The notes under the pieces were generated by a model, which saw only the letters and a program-made list of their open reading frames with translations, ran no database searches and was not told the origin of the DNA. This document shows, piece after piece, positions 1 to 7,683 of a stretch of DNA of 13,365 nt. Location of the stretch: positions 1 through 13,365 of the forward strand of contig CAAFMR010000277.1 of NCBI GenBank assembly GCA_900764115.1, given 5' to 3'. Position numbers and translations under genes: made by a program. Within the stretch, counting starts at the first letter, position 1, and each line of letters opens with the position of its first letter. This stretch comes from Clostridia bacterium. Lineage in GTDB: Bacteria; Bacillota; Clostridia; Oscillospirales; Acutalibacteraceae.

Positions 1-1
1 G

Positions 2-1921
2 CCGGAGGCGATAGAGAAACTGACAAAGGGCGTTGAAAATGGCTTAAAAGAGCAGGTCCTGCTGGGTGTGACCGGCTCGGGCAAGACCTTCACGATGGCG
101 AACATTATCGCCAATGTCAACCGCCCGACCCTGGTTTTAGCCCACAATAAAACCCTTGCCGCCCAGCTTTGCTCGGAGTTCCGCGAATTTTTCCCCGAGA
201 ATGCGGTGGAGTATTTTGTTTCTTACTATGATTACTACCAGCCGGAGGCGTATATTCCCTCCACCGATACCTATATTGAAAAGGACTCCGCTATCAACGA
301 CGAAATTGACCGGCTGCGCCATTCCGCCACCTCTGCCCTGTCGGAGCGGCGGGATGTGATTATCGTCGCCAGCGTCAGCTGCATCTATACCTTGGGCGAC
401 CCTATCGACTACCGCAGTATGGTGATCTCCCTGCGCCCGGGGATGGAAAAGAGCCGGGATGAGCTGCTGGACAAGTTGGTGGATCTCCAATACGGCCGCA
501 ACGACCTGAGTCTCACCCGCAACCATTTCCGGGTGCGGGGGGATGTGGTGGAGATCTTCCCCGCCTATGCGGGGGAGACGGTGATCCGGGTAGAGTTTTT
601 CGGGGATGAGATTGACCGCATTACCGAAATCAATCCCCTGACCGGCGACCTGAAAAATGTGGTGAGCCATGTGGCAATCTATCCCGCCAGCCATTATATT
701 GTGCCGGAGGAGAAAATGCGGGAGGGAATCGCCCGCATAGAGGAAGAGATGGAGCAGCGGGTCAAGGAGTTTGAGGCGGAGGGCAAGCTGTTGGAGGCGC
801 AGCGCATCCGCCAGCGCACCACCTACGATATGGAAATGCTCCGGGAGGTGGGTATGTGCAAGGGGATTGAAAACTATTCCCGGGTGCTGGCGGGGCGTCC
901 GGCGGGCAGCATGCCCTGCACCCTGCTGGATTACTTTCCGGAGGACTACCTGCTGTTCGTGGACGAAAGCCACGTGACCCTGCCCCAGGTGCGGGGTATG
1001 TATGGCGGCGACCACGCCCGGAAAAAGAGTCTGGTGGACTACGGCTTCCGGCTCCCCAGTGCCTACGATAACCGTCCGCTGAATTTTGAGGAATTCTACG
1101 GTCACGTGCATCAGGCAATCTTCGTGTCCGCTACCCCCGGCGAGCTGGAGCGTGAAAAGGCGGCGCAGGTGGTGGAGCAGGTCATCCGCCCCACCGGACT
1201 GCTGGACCCGCTGATTTCCGTGCGTCCGGTGGAGGGGCAGATCGACGATCTCATGGGCGAGATCCGCGAGCGGGCTGACCGCCGGGAGCGGGTGCTGGTG
1301 ACGACTCTGACGAAGAAGATGGCGGAGGATCTGACCGCCTATCTGGATGACCACGGGGTGCGGGTGCGCTATATGCACCACGATGTGGACACCATGGAGC
1401 GTATGGAGATTATCCGGGACCTGCGGCTGGGTGAATTTGACGTCCTGGTGGGCATCAACCTGCTGCGGGAGGGCTTGGACATCCCCGAGGTGTCGCTGGT
1501 GGCAATTCTGGACGCCGATAAGGAGGGGTTCCTCCGGTCGGAGACCTCTCTCATCCAGACCATTGGGCGCGCCGCCCGTAACGCGGACGGACAGGTGATT
1601 ATGTATGCCGACAGCGTGACCCCCTCTATGGAGGCTGCCATTACCGAAACTGACCGGCGGCGCCGCATCCAGACCGCCTATAACGAAGCCCACGGCATCG
1701 TGCCGCAAACCATCGTCAAGGATGTGCGGGATGTGCTGGAGATTTCCGCCCGGGGTGGGCGCAAAGCCCGGGATGCCAAGGGAATGCGGCTCACCAAGGC
1801 GGAACGGCTGCAGCTCATCGACCAGCTGACGAAAGAAATGAAAAATGCTGCCCGGCTGCTGGAATTCGAGCATGCCGCCATGCTGCGGGATCGCATCAAA
1901 CAGCTGCAGGAAGGAAAATAA
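2..1921 (+). CDS. uvrB: UvrABC excinuclease subunit B, 5'-truncated by window edge
   Basis: UvrB is the DNA-damage-verifying helicase-like subunit of nucleotide excision repair. It is loaded by UvrA and recruits UvrC for incision. The reading frame is open from the first base, so the start codon lies outside the window. About 639 residues are visible and roughly 20-30 are missing compared with usual UvrB length. Visible motifs, numbered from position 2: Walker A GVTGSGKT (residues 22-29, Lys codon at 83-85); the tyrosine-rich beta-hairpin region [17 protein letters not shown], which inserts between DNA strands; the DESH Walker B box (321-324, codons from 962); SATPGELE; and motif [13 protein letters not shown]-terminal UVR motif ([18 protein letters not shown]), the UvrC-interacting helical hairpin, ends the protein. 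All catalytic motifs look intact. uvrA, a frequent partner, does not follow it; the gene converges on dnaE. Confidence 0.98.
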   Translation, partial: PEAIEKLTKGVENGLKEQVLLGVTGSGKTFTMANIIANVNRPTLVLAHNKTLAAQLCSEFREFFPENAVEYFVSYYDYYQPEAYIPSTDTYIEKDSAINDEIDRLRHSATSALSERRDVIIVASVSCIYTLGDPIDYRSMVISLRPGMEKSRDELLDKLVDLQYGRNDLSLTRNHFRVRGDVVEIFPAYAGETVIRVEFFGDEIDRITEINPLTGDLKNVVSHVAIYPASHYIVPEEKMREGIARIEEEMEQRVKEFEAEGKLLEAQRIRQRTTYDMEMLREVGMCKGIENYSRVLAGRPAGSMPCTLLDYFPEDYLLFVDESHVTLPQVRGMYGGDHARKKSLVDYGFRLPSAYDNRPLNFEEFYGHVHQAIFVSATPGELEREKAAQVVEQVIRPTGLLDPLISVRPVEGQIDDLMGEIRERADRRERVLVTTLTKKMAEDLTAYLDDHGVRVRYMHHDVDTMERMEIIRDLRLGEFDVLVGINLLREGLDIPEVSLVAILDADKEGFLRSETSLIQTIGRAARNADGQVIMYADSVTPSMEAAITETDRRRRIQTAYNEAHGIVPQTIVKDVRDVLEISARGGRKARDAKGMRLTKAERLQLIDQLTKEMKNAARLLEFEHAAMLRDRIKQLQEGK

Positions 1922-1930
1922 TGATTTAGG

Positions 1931-1957
1931 TAGACAAAGCAATCGGAGTACAACGGT
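1931..1957 (+). repeat. Left terminal inverted repeat of the MITE-like element
   Basis: It begins TAGACAAAGCAATCGG and pairs with 2155-2181 at 24 of 27 positions. The flanking bases 1921-1930 share no similarity with the outside of the right end, so the repeat boundary is sharp. Confidence 0.7.
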
Positions 1958-2154
1958 TTTTTCGGCTAAACAGCGTCATTATCGCTTTGTTGCCCTCAGC
2001 TGGTCGGGCAACCCGCCGCTAAAAAGCGCTGTTTGCCGAACATCTCCGACCGGAAACGAGAAGATTTTTTCGTTTTGGAAGTGGAAGAACGCAGCAATAC
2101 TGGCGTATTGCAAGTGATGAGACAAACAAAACGGGGAAATATTCCGTTTCAGGA

Positions 2155-2181
2155 ACCATTGTACCCCGATTGCGTTGTCTA
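2155..2181 (-). repeat. Right terminal inverted repeat of the MITE-like element
   Basis: It ends CGATTGCGTTGTCTA on the plus strand and is the near-perfect reverse complement of 1931-1957, with three mismatches. The dnaE/uvrB terminator hairpin starts 6 bp further on. Confidence 0.7.
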
Positions 2182-2186
2182 TGCGA

Positions 2187-2224
2187 AAACGCTCCGGGAG
2201 GGACTTGTCCCTCCCGGAGCGTTT
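2187..2224 (-). terminator. Bidirectional intrinsic terminator shared by dnaE and uvrB
   Basis: A perfect 17-bp stem consists of AAAC plus GCTCCGGGAGGGA (2187-2203) pairing with TCCCTCCCGGAGC plus GTTT (2208-2224) around a CTTG loop. Read on the minus strand it begins one base after the dnaE stop codon and is followed by GTTTTC, a short U-tract. On the plus strand it is followed by GTTTGTTATTT. It can therefore end both convergent transcripts, and no other hairpin with a U-tract lies between the genes. Confidence 0.9.
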
Positions 2225-2225
2225 G

Positions 2226-5200
2226 TTATTTCAGCAGCACCACATTGTCCTCGCCCAGCAGGCGTTTCAGTTCCTCAATCAGCACCGGTGGCGGGTTGAC
2301 CCACCAGTTGGAGGGGGTGCGCACCAGCTTGCCTGTGTCCGCAAACCGCAGATAAACGGGTAGCGGTCCTTCAAACACCTGCAGCAGCCGCTGGGTGTGC
2401 CGGTATATCTCGCCGTGGTCGGCGGGCAGCCGCAGATACAGCCCCGGATGGGCGGCGGGTTTGGCGGCGCGCGGCGGGGCGGAGGTATCCCGTCCGGCGG
2501 GCGCCGTCGGCTGGGGCGGTTCTGCCGGGATCGGCTCCACCCGCTCGCACAGCAGCTTTGGCTCCCGTTCCTCCTGCACATCCAGCCGCCCCCGCACCAG
2601 CACCGCCTGCCCGGTCTGCAGCAGCCCCTCATACTGCGCCAGCTGCTTAGGGAACACCGTGGCTTCAATGGAGCCGTACAAATCCTCCAGTTGCACCGTC
2701 GCCATCCGGGCGCCGGCTTTGGTCATCTGGGTACGCACCGCCCCCACAAGGCATAACAGCTGCACCGCTGTGCCGTCCCGATAGGTGGTGGTGTCCTCTT
2801 CTTCCAAAGCGGTCAGCACCCGGTTCAGCCGATCCAGATGCATCGCTTTGTAGTATTCCCGATAGGGGGTCAGGGGATGTCCGGACAGATACATCCCCGT
2901 GGCGTCCTTTTCCATCCGCAGCAGCTCAATGAACGGCAGCTCCGGCAGGTCGGGGGCCGCCACCGGGGTCTCTCCGGCGGCTTCGGCAGCGTCGAAAAAG
3001 CCCACCTGCCCTTCCAAGAGGGTGCGTCCCTGTCCCTCCAGCTGGTCGAACACCAGCGGCGCCATCTGGAGCATCTGGCGGCGGTTGAGCCCCATACCGT
3101 CCAGCGCGCCGCAGCGGATGAGACTGTCCACCCCGGGGCGGTTAAACTCCCGCTGCCCGCACAAGCGCTTACAAAAGCTGTAAAAGCCGGTGTAGGCGCC
3201 GCCCCGTTCCCGCTCCCGGGTCAGCACATCCACAAAGCCCCTGCCGATGTTCTTCACCGCCAGCAGCCCGAACCGGATATGATCCCCGGACACCTGAAAA
3301 TCGGCGCCGCTCTCGTTGACCGAGGGGGGCAGCACCTGAATCCCCATCCGTTCGCTTTCCCGGATGTAGGTGATGACCTTACTGCTGCCGAATACGCTGG
3401 TCAACAGCGCCGCCATATACTCTTTGGGATACAGGCATTTGAGATAGGCGGTCTGATACGCCACCAGCGCATAGGCGGCGGCGTGGGATTTATTGAAAGC
3501 ATAGGAGGCAAAGGACACCATCTCGTCAAAGACGGCGTTAGCGACCGGCTCCGGCACCTCCCGGCGCACGCAGCCCTCCACCTCCACCGTGCCGTCGGCG
3601 GCGGTGACCCCGTGAACAAAGGCGGCCCGTTCCCGCTCCAGCTCGTCCACGTGCTTTTTGGCGACCGCCCGCCGCACCAGATCCGCCCGCCCCAGGGAAT
3701 ATCCCGCCAGCGCCCGGAACACCTGCATCACCTGCTCCTGATAGACGATGCAGCCATAGGTGATCTCCAGAATGGGCTTCAGCAGCGGGTGCGCATATTG
3801 CACCCGCTCCGGGTGGCGGCTGTTCTCGATATACCGGGGGATGGAGTCCATAGGACCGGGACGGTACAGGGAGATAACGGCGATCAGATCCTCAAACCGG
3901 GTGGGGCGCAGCTGCATCAACACCCGCTTCAGTCCGCCGGATTCCATCTGGAACACCCCGTCGCTCTGCCCGGCGGACAGCATCCGATACACCGCCGCCT
4001 CATCCAGCGGAATCGAACGGATGTCAAAGGTGGGCGTGTGCGCACGGATCATCCGCTGGGCGTCGTCGATGACCGTTAGGTTTCGCAGCCCCAGAAAGTC
4101 CATTTTCAGGATGCCCAGCTGCTCCAGATTGTCCTTGGGATATTGGGTTGCCACCGCGTCGTGGTTGAGACACAGTGGCACATAGTCGCTTACCGGGCGG
4201 GGGGCAATCACCACCCCGGCGGCGTGGGTGGAGGCGTTGCGGGGCATCCCCTCCACCTTTTGCGCCAGCTCCAGCAGCTGCCGTACCTGTGGGTCGCCCT
4301 CAGCCAGCTCCCGCAGCTTGGGGTTCGCCGCCAGCGCTTTTTCCAGGGTCATATCCAGCGCCCGGGGGATCTGCTTTGCCACCCGGTCGCCGGTGGCATA
4401 GGGCAGCCCCATGGCGCGTGCCACATCCCGCACCGCCGCCCGGGCTGCCAGCGTTCCGAAGGTGACAATCTGCGCCACCCGGTCGGCGCCGTATTTGCCG
4501 ATCACATAGTCGATGACCTCCTGCCGCCGCTCGGTGCAGAAGTCCACATCAAAATCCGGCATACTCACCCGTTCCGGGTTGAGAAATCGCTCAAACAGCA
4601 GGTTATATTGCAGCGGGTCGATCATGGTGATGCCCAGACAATAGGCGCACAGGCTGCCGGCGCCGCTGCCCCGTCCGGGTCCCACGGGAATATCGTGGGC
4701 TTTGGCGTAGTTGACATAATCCGCCACAATGAGGTAATAGTCCGCATACCCCATCTGCCGGATGACCGACAGCTCATAGTTCATCCGGTCGGTGACGGCT
4801 TTATCCGGATTGTCGCCGTATAGCCGGGTCATGCCCTCCCGGCATAGCTGGGCGAGATAGGCGTTGCTGTCCCCGCCGGGGGAGTCAAAGGCGGGCAGCT
4901 GGAGCTGCCCGAAGGTCAGCTCCACCCGGCAGCGGTCGGCGATGCGGACGGTGTTCGCCACCGCCTCCGGCACAGCAGGAAACAGCGCCGCCATTTTCTC
5001 GCCGGATTTAAGATAAAACTCCTCGGTTTCAAAATTCAGCGGGCTGGGCTCCTGCAGGGTGGTGGCGGTCTGGATGCAGCACAGCACCCGCTGCATGAGC
5101 GCGTCCTGACGGGTGAGATAATGGGCGTCGTTGGTGCAGACCAGCGGCAGCCCGGTGTCCTGCGCCAGTCGCAACAGTCCGGCATTGACGGTTTTCTGGT

Positions 5201-5753
5201 CTGCCAGCCCGTGATCCTGCAGCTCCAGATAAAAATGCTCCGCGCCGAACAGGTTGCTGTACCAGTCCGCCGTGCGGCGGGCGGCGGCATAATCCCCCGC
5301 CAGCAAAGCCTGGGGAATTTCCCCCGCCAGACAGGCGGAGAGGGCGATCAGTCCCTCGTGGTATTGCTCCAGCAGCTCCCGGTCGATGCGGGGGCGGATA
5401 TAAAAGCCCTCCGTCCAGGCGGCGGAGACCAGCTTGATTAAATTCCGGTAGCCGGTGTTGCTTTCGCACAGCAGCACCAGATGGTAATATCGGCTATCCT
5501 GCCCGTGCACCTTATCGTGACGGGAACGCGCCGCCACATACACCTCACAGCCGAGGATCGGGTGCACGCCCTGTTTCCGGCACTCGTTATAAAAATCCAC
5601 GATGCCATACATAACGCCGTGGTCGGTGATCGCCACCGCCGTCTGTCCCAGCTCCTTGGCGCGCTGCACCAAAGCCGGCAGGCGACAGGCGCCGTCCAGC
5701 AAACTGTATTCGCTGTGTACGTGTAAGTGGACAAAATCCGGTGTTTCCGGCAT
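2226..5753 (-). CDS. dnaE: DNA polymerase III subunit alpha (DnaE)
   Basis: This is a C-family replicative DNA polymerase catalytic subunit of 1175 residues, full length for DnaE. The N-terminal PHP domain (about 1-280) has HLHVHS (His9-His13), TDHG (Asp44-His45), GCE (Glu70), His91 and NDAH (Asp209, His211). The polymerase core includes PGRGSGAGS, the metal-binding PDFDVDF (Asp400, Asp402) and KMDFLGLRNL (Asp552), which match the three catalytic aspartates of E. coli DnaE. A helix-hairpin-helix region (about 825-850), an OB-fold (about 995-1075), a Pro/Ala-rich linker (1077-1104) and a small C-terminal domain (1105-1175) follow. The ATG is preceded by AGGAG eight bases upstream. The gene starts 22 bp after whiA and is the last of the operon. 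In Firmicutes that also have PolC, DnaE commonly extends primers; whether PolC is present cannot be seen here. Confidence 0.98.
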   Translation of the reverse strand: MPETPDFVHLHVHSEYSLLDGACRLPALVQRAKELGQTAVAITDHGVMYGIVDFYNECRKQGVHPILGCEVYVAARSRHDKVHGQDSRYYHLVLLCESNTGYRNLIKLVSAAWTEGFYIRPRIDRELLEQYHEGLIALSACLAGEIPQALLAGDYAAARRTADWYSNLFGAEHFYLELQDHGLADQKTVNAGLLRLAQDTGLPLVCTNDAHYLTRQDALMQRVLCCIQTATTLQEPSPLNFETEEFYLKSGEKMAALFPAVPEAVANTVRIADRCRVELTFGQLQLPAFDSPGGDSNAYLAQLCREGMTRLYGDNPDKAVTDRMNYELSVIRQMGYADYYLIVADYVNYAKAHDIPVGPGRGSGAGSLCAYCLGITMIDPLQYNLLFERFLNPERVSMPDFDVDFCTERRQEVIDYVIGKYGADRVAQIVTFGTLAARAAVRDVARAMGLPYATGDRVAKQIPRALDMTLEKALAANPKLRELAEGDPQVRQLLELAQKVEGMPRNASTHAAGVVIAPRPVSDYVPLCLNHDAVATQYPKDNLEQLGILKMDFLGLRNLTVIDDAQRMIRAHTPTFDIRSIPLDEAAVYRMLSAGQSDGVFQMESGGLKRVLMQLRPTRFEDLIAVISLYRPGPMDSIPRYIENSRHPERVQYAHPLLKPILEITYGCIVYQEQVMQVFRALAGYSLGRADLVRRAVAKKHVDELERERAAFVHGVTAADGTVEVEGCVRREVPEPVANAVFDEMVSFASYAFNKSHAAAYALVAYQTAYLKCLYPKEYMAALLTSVFGSSKVITYIRESERMGIQVLPPSVNESGADFQVSGDHIRFGLLAVKNIGRGFVDVLTRERERGGAYTGFYSFCKRLCGQREFNRPGVDSLIRCGALDGMGLNRRQMLQMAPLVFDQLEGQGRTLLEGQVGFFDAAEAAGETPVAAPDLPELPFIELLRMEKDATGMYLSGHPLTPYREYYKAMHLDRLNRVLTALEEEDTTTYRDGTAVQLLCLVGAVRTQMTKAGARMATVQLEDLYGSIEATVFPKQLAQYEGLLQTGQAVLVRGRLDVQEEREPKLLCERVEPIPAEPPQPTAPAGRDTSAPPRAAKPAAHPGLYLRLPADHGEIYRHTQRLLQVFEGPLPVYLRFADTGKLVRTPSNWWVNPPPVLIEELKRLLGEDNVVLLK

Positions 5754-5775
5754 CCGGGCGGCTCCTTTCCGGCAG

Positions 5776-6678
5776 TTAATCGGGTATTTGTGCCAGCTTC
5801 AGCAGCTTTTGCATCCGATGATTGACGCCGCTGCGGGTGAGGGGCGGCTCCAGCGCCTCGCCCAGCTCCCGCAGGGACAGCTCCGGGTTCTCCAGCCGCA
5901 GCCGTGCCAACGTCTGCAGCTCCGGCGGCAGATTTTCCAACCCGCCGGAGCGTTCCAGCCGCCGGAGCGCCTCCGTCTGCACCGCCGCCGCCGCTACCGT
6001 CTTGTCGATGTTGGCGCTGTCGCAATTCAGCCGACGATTTGTTTCATTGCGGATGCTTTTCACCATTTTTACATTCATCATTTCCAGCGAACCCCGGCAG
6101 GCGCCCAGATAGGTCAGGCAATCCTCGATGCGGCTGCTTTCCTTGAGATACACCACATAGCTGCCCGCGCGGCTGACGGTTTTGGCGGGGAACCCCACCT
6201 CCCGCAGCAGCGCCGCCAGGTCCCGGCTGAGGTTATAGTGGGGGACGCACCATTCCAGATGATAGTCCCGGGCGGGGTCGGTCACCGCCCCGCAAGCCAG
6301 AAACGCCCCCCGCAGATAGGCGCGGGCGCAGTCGTCGCAATCCAGATTGGCGCGGTTGAGCCGCAGCGATACGGCGGTATGACCGTGACCGAACCGTTCT
6401 AAAATCTTCTGCCGCTCCGCGGCATCGGGGAAAGCGCGGGTATACAGCCGGGTGCGCCGCTGTTTTTCCCCGGCGGCGGGAGCAGCCACGGCGCAGACGC
6501 GGGGCACCAGATAGCTATACAGCGCCGCCACCTCCGGCAGCTCGGTTTGCAGCGAAATTTCTCCGGCGGAGAAGGCGTGACCGCATTCCAGCAGCCCATA
6601 CGCCATAGCGCCCCGGCAGCAGACCTTATCCGGCACTGCCGCCGTCAGCTCTTTTTTCACATCCCCAGAAAATGACAT
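5776..6678 (-). CDS. whiA: DNA-binding regulator WhiA
   Basis: WhiA is a DNA-binding protein with a homing-endonuclease-like (LAGLIDADG-type) N-terminal domain and a C-terminal helix-turn-helix. It is known from sporulation control in Streptomyces and from division and chromosome segregation in Bacillus. The 300-residue product has the family start (MSFSGDVKKEL), the LRGAFLACG stretch with YHLEW typical of the WhiA N-terminal fold, the family block RNETNRRLNCDSANIDK, and a C-terminal HTH with LSLRELGEAL followed by TRSGVNHRMQKL. Length is slightly below the usual 310-330. The start ATG has GAGGG seven bases upstream, and that site overlaps the rapZ stop codon (TGAGGG). Translation is therefore probably coupled to rapZ. 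The endonuclease-like domain in this family is regarded as non-catalytic. Confidence 0.96.
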   Translation of the reverse strand: MSFSGDVKKELTAAVPDKVCCRGAMAYGLLECGHAFSAGEISLQTELPEVAALYSYLVPRVCAVAAPAAGEKQRRTRLYTRAFPDAAERQKILERFGHGHTAVSLRLNRANLDCDDCARAYLRGAFLACGAVTDPARDYHLEWCVPHYNLSRDLAALLREVGFPAKTVSRAGSYVVYLKESSRIEDCLTYLGACRGSLEMMNVKMVKSIRNETNRRLNCDSANIDKTVAAAAVQTEALRRLERSGGLENLPPELQTLARLRLENPELSLRELGEALEPPLTRSGVNHRMQKLLKLAQIPD

Positions 6679-6688
6679 AGTGATTCCC

Positions 6689-7546
6689 TCAGACTTTCTC
6701 GATGTCCCGATGGTTCACCAGCACCCGGTGTCCGGCAGACCGGATATGCTCCGCCAGCGCGTTGGCGATGGTGACCGACCGGTGCTTGCCGCCGGTGCAG
6801 CCGATGGCAACCACCAACTGAGATTTACCCTCCTGAATATACAGAGGGATCAGGTGATCCAGCATGGCATACAGATGCCGCAAAAAGATGCGGGTATCCT
6901 CCGCCCCCAGCACAAAATCCCGCACCGGCTTGTCCAGCCCGGTTTGGTGCTTTAATGCCGGAACATAAAACGGATTGGGGAAGCAGCGCACATCCAGCAT
7001 CAAATCCGCCTCCGCGGGGAATCCGTATTTAAACCCGAAGGACATACACTGAATCGTCATCGGCTCCGCCGTATCACCCAGAAAAATGGCGGTGATCCGG
7101 GTCTTTAACTGGCTGGTGCTGAGCAGGGTGGTATCCACCCGGTAGTCCGCCTTTTCCAGCACCGGAGCCAGCAGCGCCCGCTCCCGGGCGAGGGCGCTCT
7201 CCACGCTTTCCCCCTCGCCAGCCAACGGATGGCGCCGGCGGGTCTCCTTGAAACGGCGGCACAACACCTCGTCGGCGCAATCCAGAAACAGCACCCGATA
7301 GCCCTGCCCCGCTTCGGTCAGGGCGGTGAGGCTATGCTGTAATTCCGAGAACATTTCCCCGCCCCGGACATCCATCACCAGCGCCACCCGCCGGATGGCG
7401 CCGCCGCTCTGGCTGCACAGCTCCACGAATTTCGGGATGAGCTGCGGGGGCATATTATCGACGCAGTAGTACCCGATGTCCTCCAGCGCCCGCACTGTTT
7501 GGGATTTTCCGGCGCCGGACATTCCGGTGACGATCACCAGTTCCAT
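6689..7546 (-). CDS. rapZ: RapZ/YvcJ family nucleotide-binding protein
   Basis: This P-loop protein belongs to the RapZ (YvcJ) family. In E. coli, RapZ is the adaptor that delivers the small RNA GlmZ to RNase E and so controls glucosamine-6-phosphate synthase. The Bacillus homologue YvcJ binds and hydrolyses nucleotides, and its exact role is less clear, so the E. coli function should not be transferred directly. The 285-residue product has Walker A GMSGAGKS (residues 8-15), then the family block ALEDIGYYCVDNMPPQL, a mid-protein LFLDCADEVLCRRFKETRR, and the C-terminal GCTGGKHRSVTIA. AGGAGG lies eight bases before the ATG. It is spaced 137 bp from murB by a palindromic repeat and only 10 bp from whiA. 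The YvcK/GlmR gene usually found between rapZ and whiA is missing. Confidence 0.96.
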   Translation of the reverse strand: MELVIVTGMSGAGKSQTVRALEDIGYYCVDNMPPQLIPKFVELCSQSGGAIRRVALVMDVRGGEMFSELQHSLTALTEAGQGYRVLFLDCADEVLCRRFKETRRRHPLAGEGESVESALARERALLAPVLEKADYRVDTTLLSTSQLKTRITAIFLGDTAEPMTIQCMSFGFKYGFPAEADLMLDVRCFPNPFYVPALKHQTGLDKPVRDFVLGAEDTRIFLRHLYAMLDHLIPLYIQEGKSQLVVAIGCTGGKHRSVTIANALAEHIRSAGHRVLVNHRDIEKV

Positions 7547-7574
7547 AGGGTATTCCTCCTTATTTCAAAAGCCT

Positions 7575-7676
7575 ACCGCCGTCGGCGGGATACGCCAAAA
7601 TGGACGATGTGCCCGCAAGCCGATGGTGGGACACATCAACACTGAAAATCTGTCCGCTAACGGATGGCGGGACATA
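7575..7676. repeat. Three imperfect palindromic repeat units, about 40-bp spacing
   Basis: Three related GC-rich motifs occur at 7581, 7621 and 7661-7662: GTCGGCGGGATAC, CGATGGTGGGACAC and GGATGGCGGGACAT. Each sits in an imperfect palindrome: CCGCC/GGCGG around 7577-7588; GATGTGCCC (7606-7614) with GGGACACATC (7628-7637); and TGTCC (7651-7655) with GGACA (7670-7674). The second and third units also resemble each other in their AT-rich tails, which run up to the murB stop codon. The array occupies most of the 137-bp murB-rapZ gap. No U-tract follows the hairpins, so they are not obvious terminators. They may be a degenerate dispersed repeat or an mRNA structure; which one cannot be decided from one locus. 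Confidence 0.45.
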
Positions 7677-7683
7677 TAAAAAT

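Larger units (their letters stand above)
1931..2181. mobile_element. MITE-like non-coding element with 27-bp terminal inverted repeats
   Basis: The segment 1931-1957 is the reverse complement of 2155-2181 at 24 of 27 positions. Both ends begin with TAGACAA when read inward, and similarity stops sharply outside the TA. This fits a TA target-site duplication, as made by IS630/Tc1-mariner type transposases. The interior carries further inverted repeats: 1961-1975 with 2027-2040 (TTCGGC...GCCGAA arms, one-base bulge), nested GTTGCCC/GGGCAAC (1989-1995/2006-2012), GCAATAC/GTATTGC (2094-2100/2105-2111) and AAACGG/CCGTTT (2129-2134/2144-2149). No convincing coding region exists inside it, so it would need a transposase in trans. 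It starts 9 bp after the uvrB stop codon and looks less GC-rich than its neighbours. The inverted repeats are seen directly; calling it a MITE, and assigning a transposase family, is inference without other genomic copies to compare. Confidence 0.62.

Noticed and set aside
137..1942. A 601-residue open frame antisense to uvrB
   Set aside because: It mirrors the uvrB codon pattern, has His/Pro/Gln-rich low-information sequence, no recognisable domain and no ribosome binding site. GC-rich genes often leave the antisense frame open.
1961..2040. Nested hairpin considered as a riboswitch, small RNA or uvrB terminator
   Set aside because: There is no U-tract after the hairpin and no known riboswitch core; it is better explained as internal structure of the MITE-like element.
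2033..2299. An 88-residue open frame inside the spacer and running into dnaE
   Set aside because: It crosses the inverted repeat, the terminator hairpin and the dnaE 3' end on the opposite strand, with no ribosome binding site or similarity I recognise.
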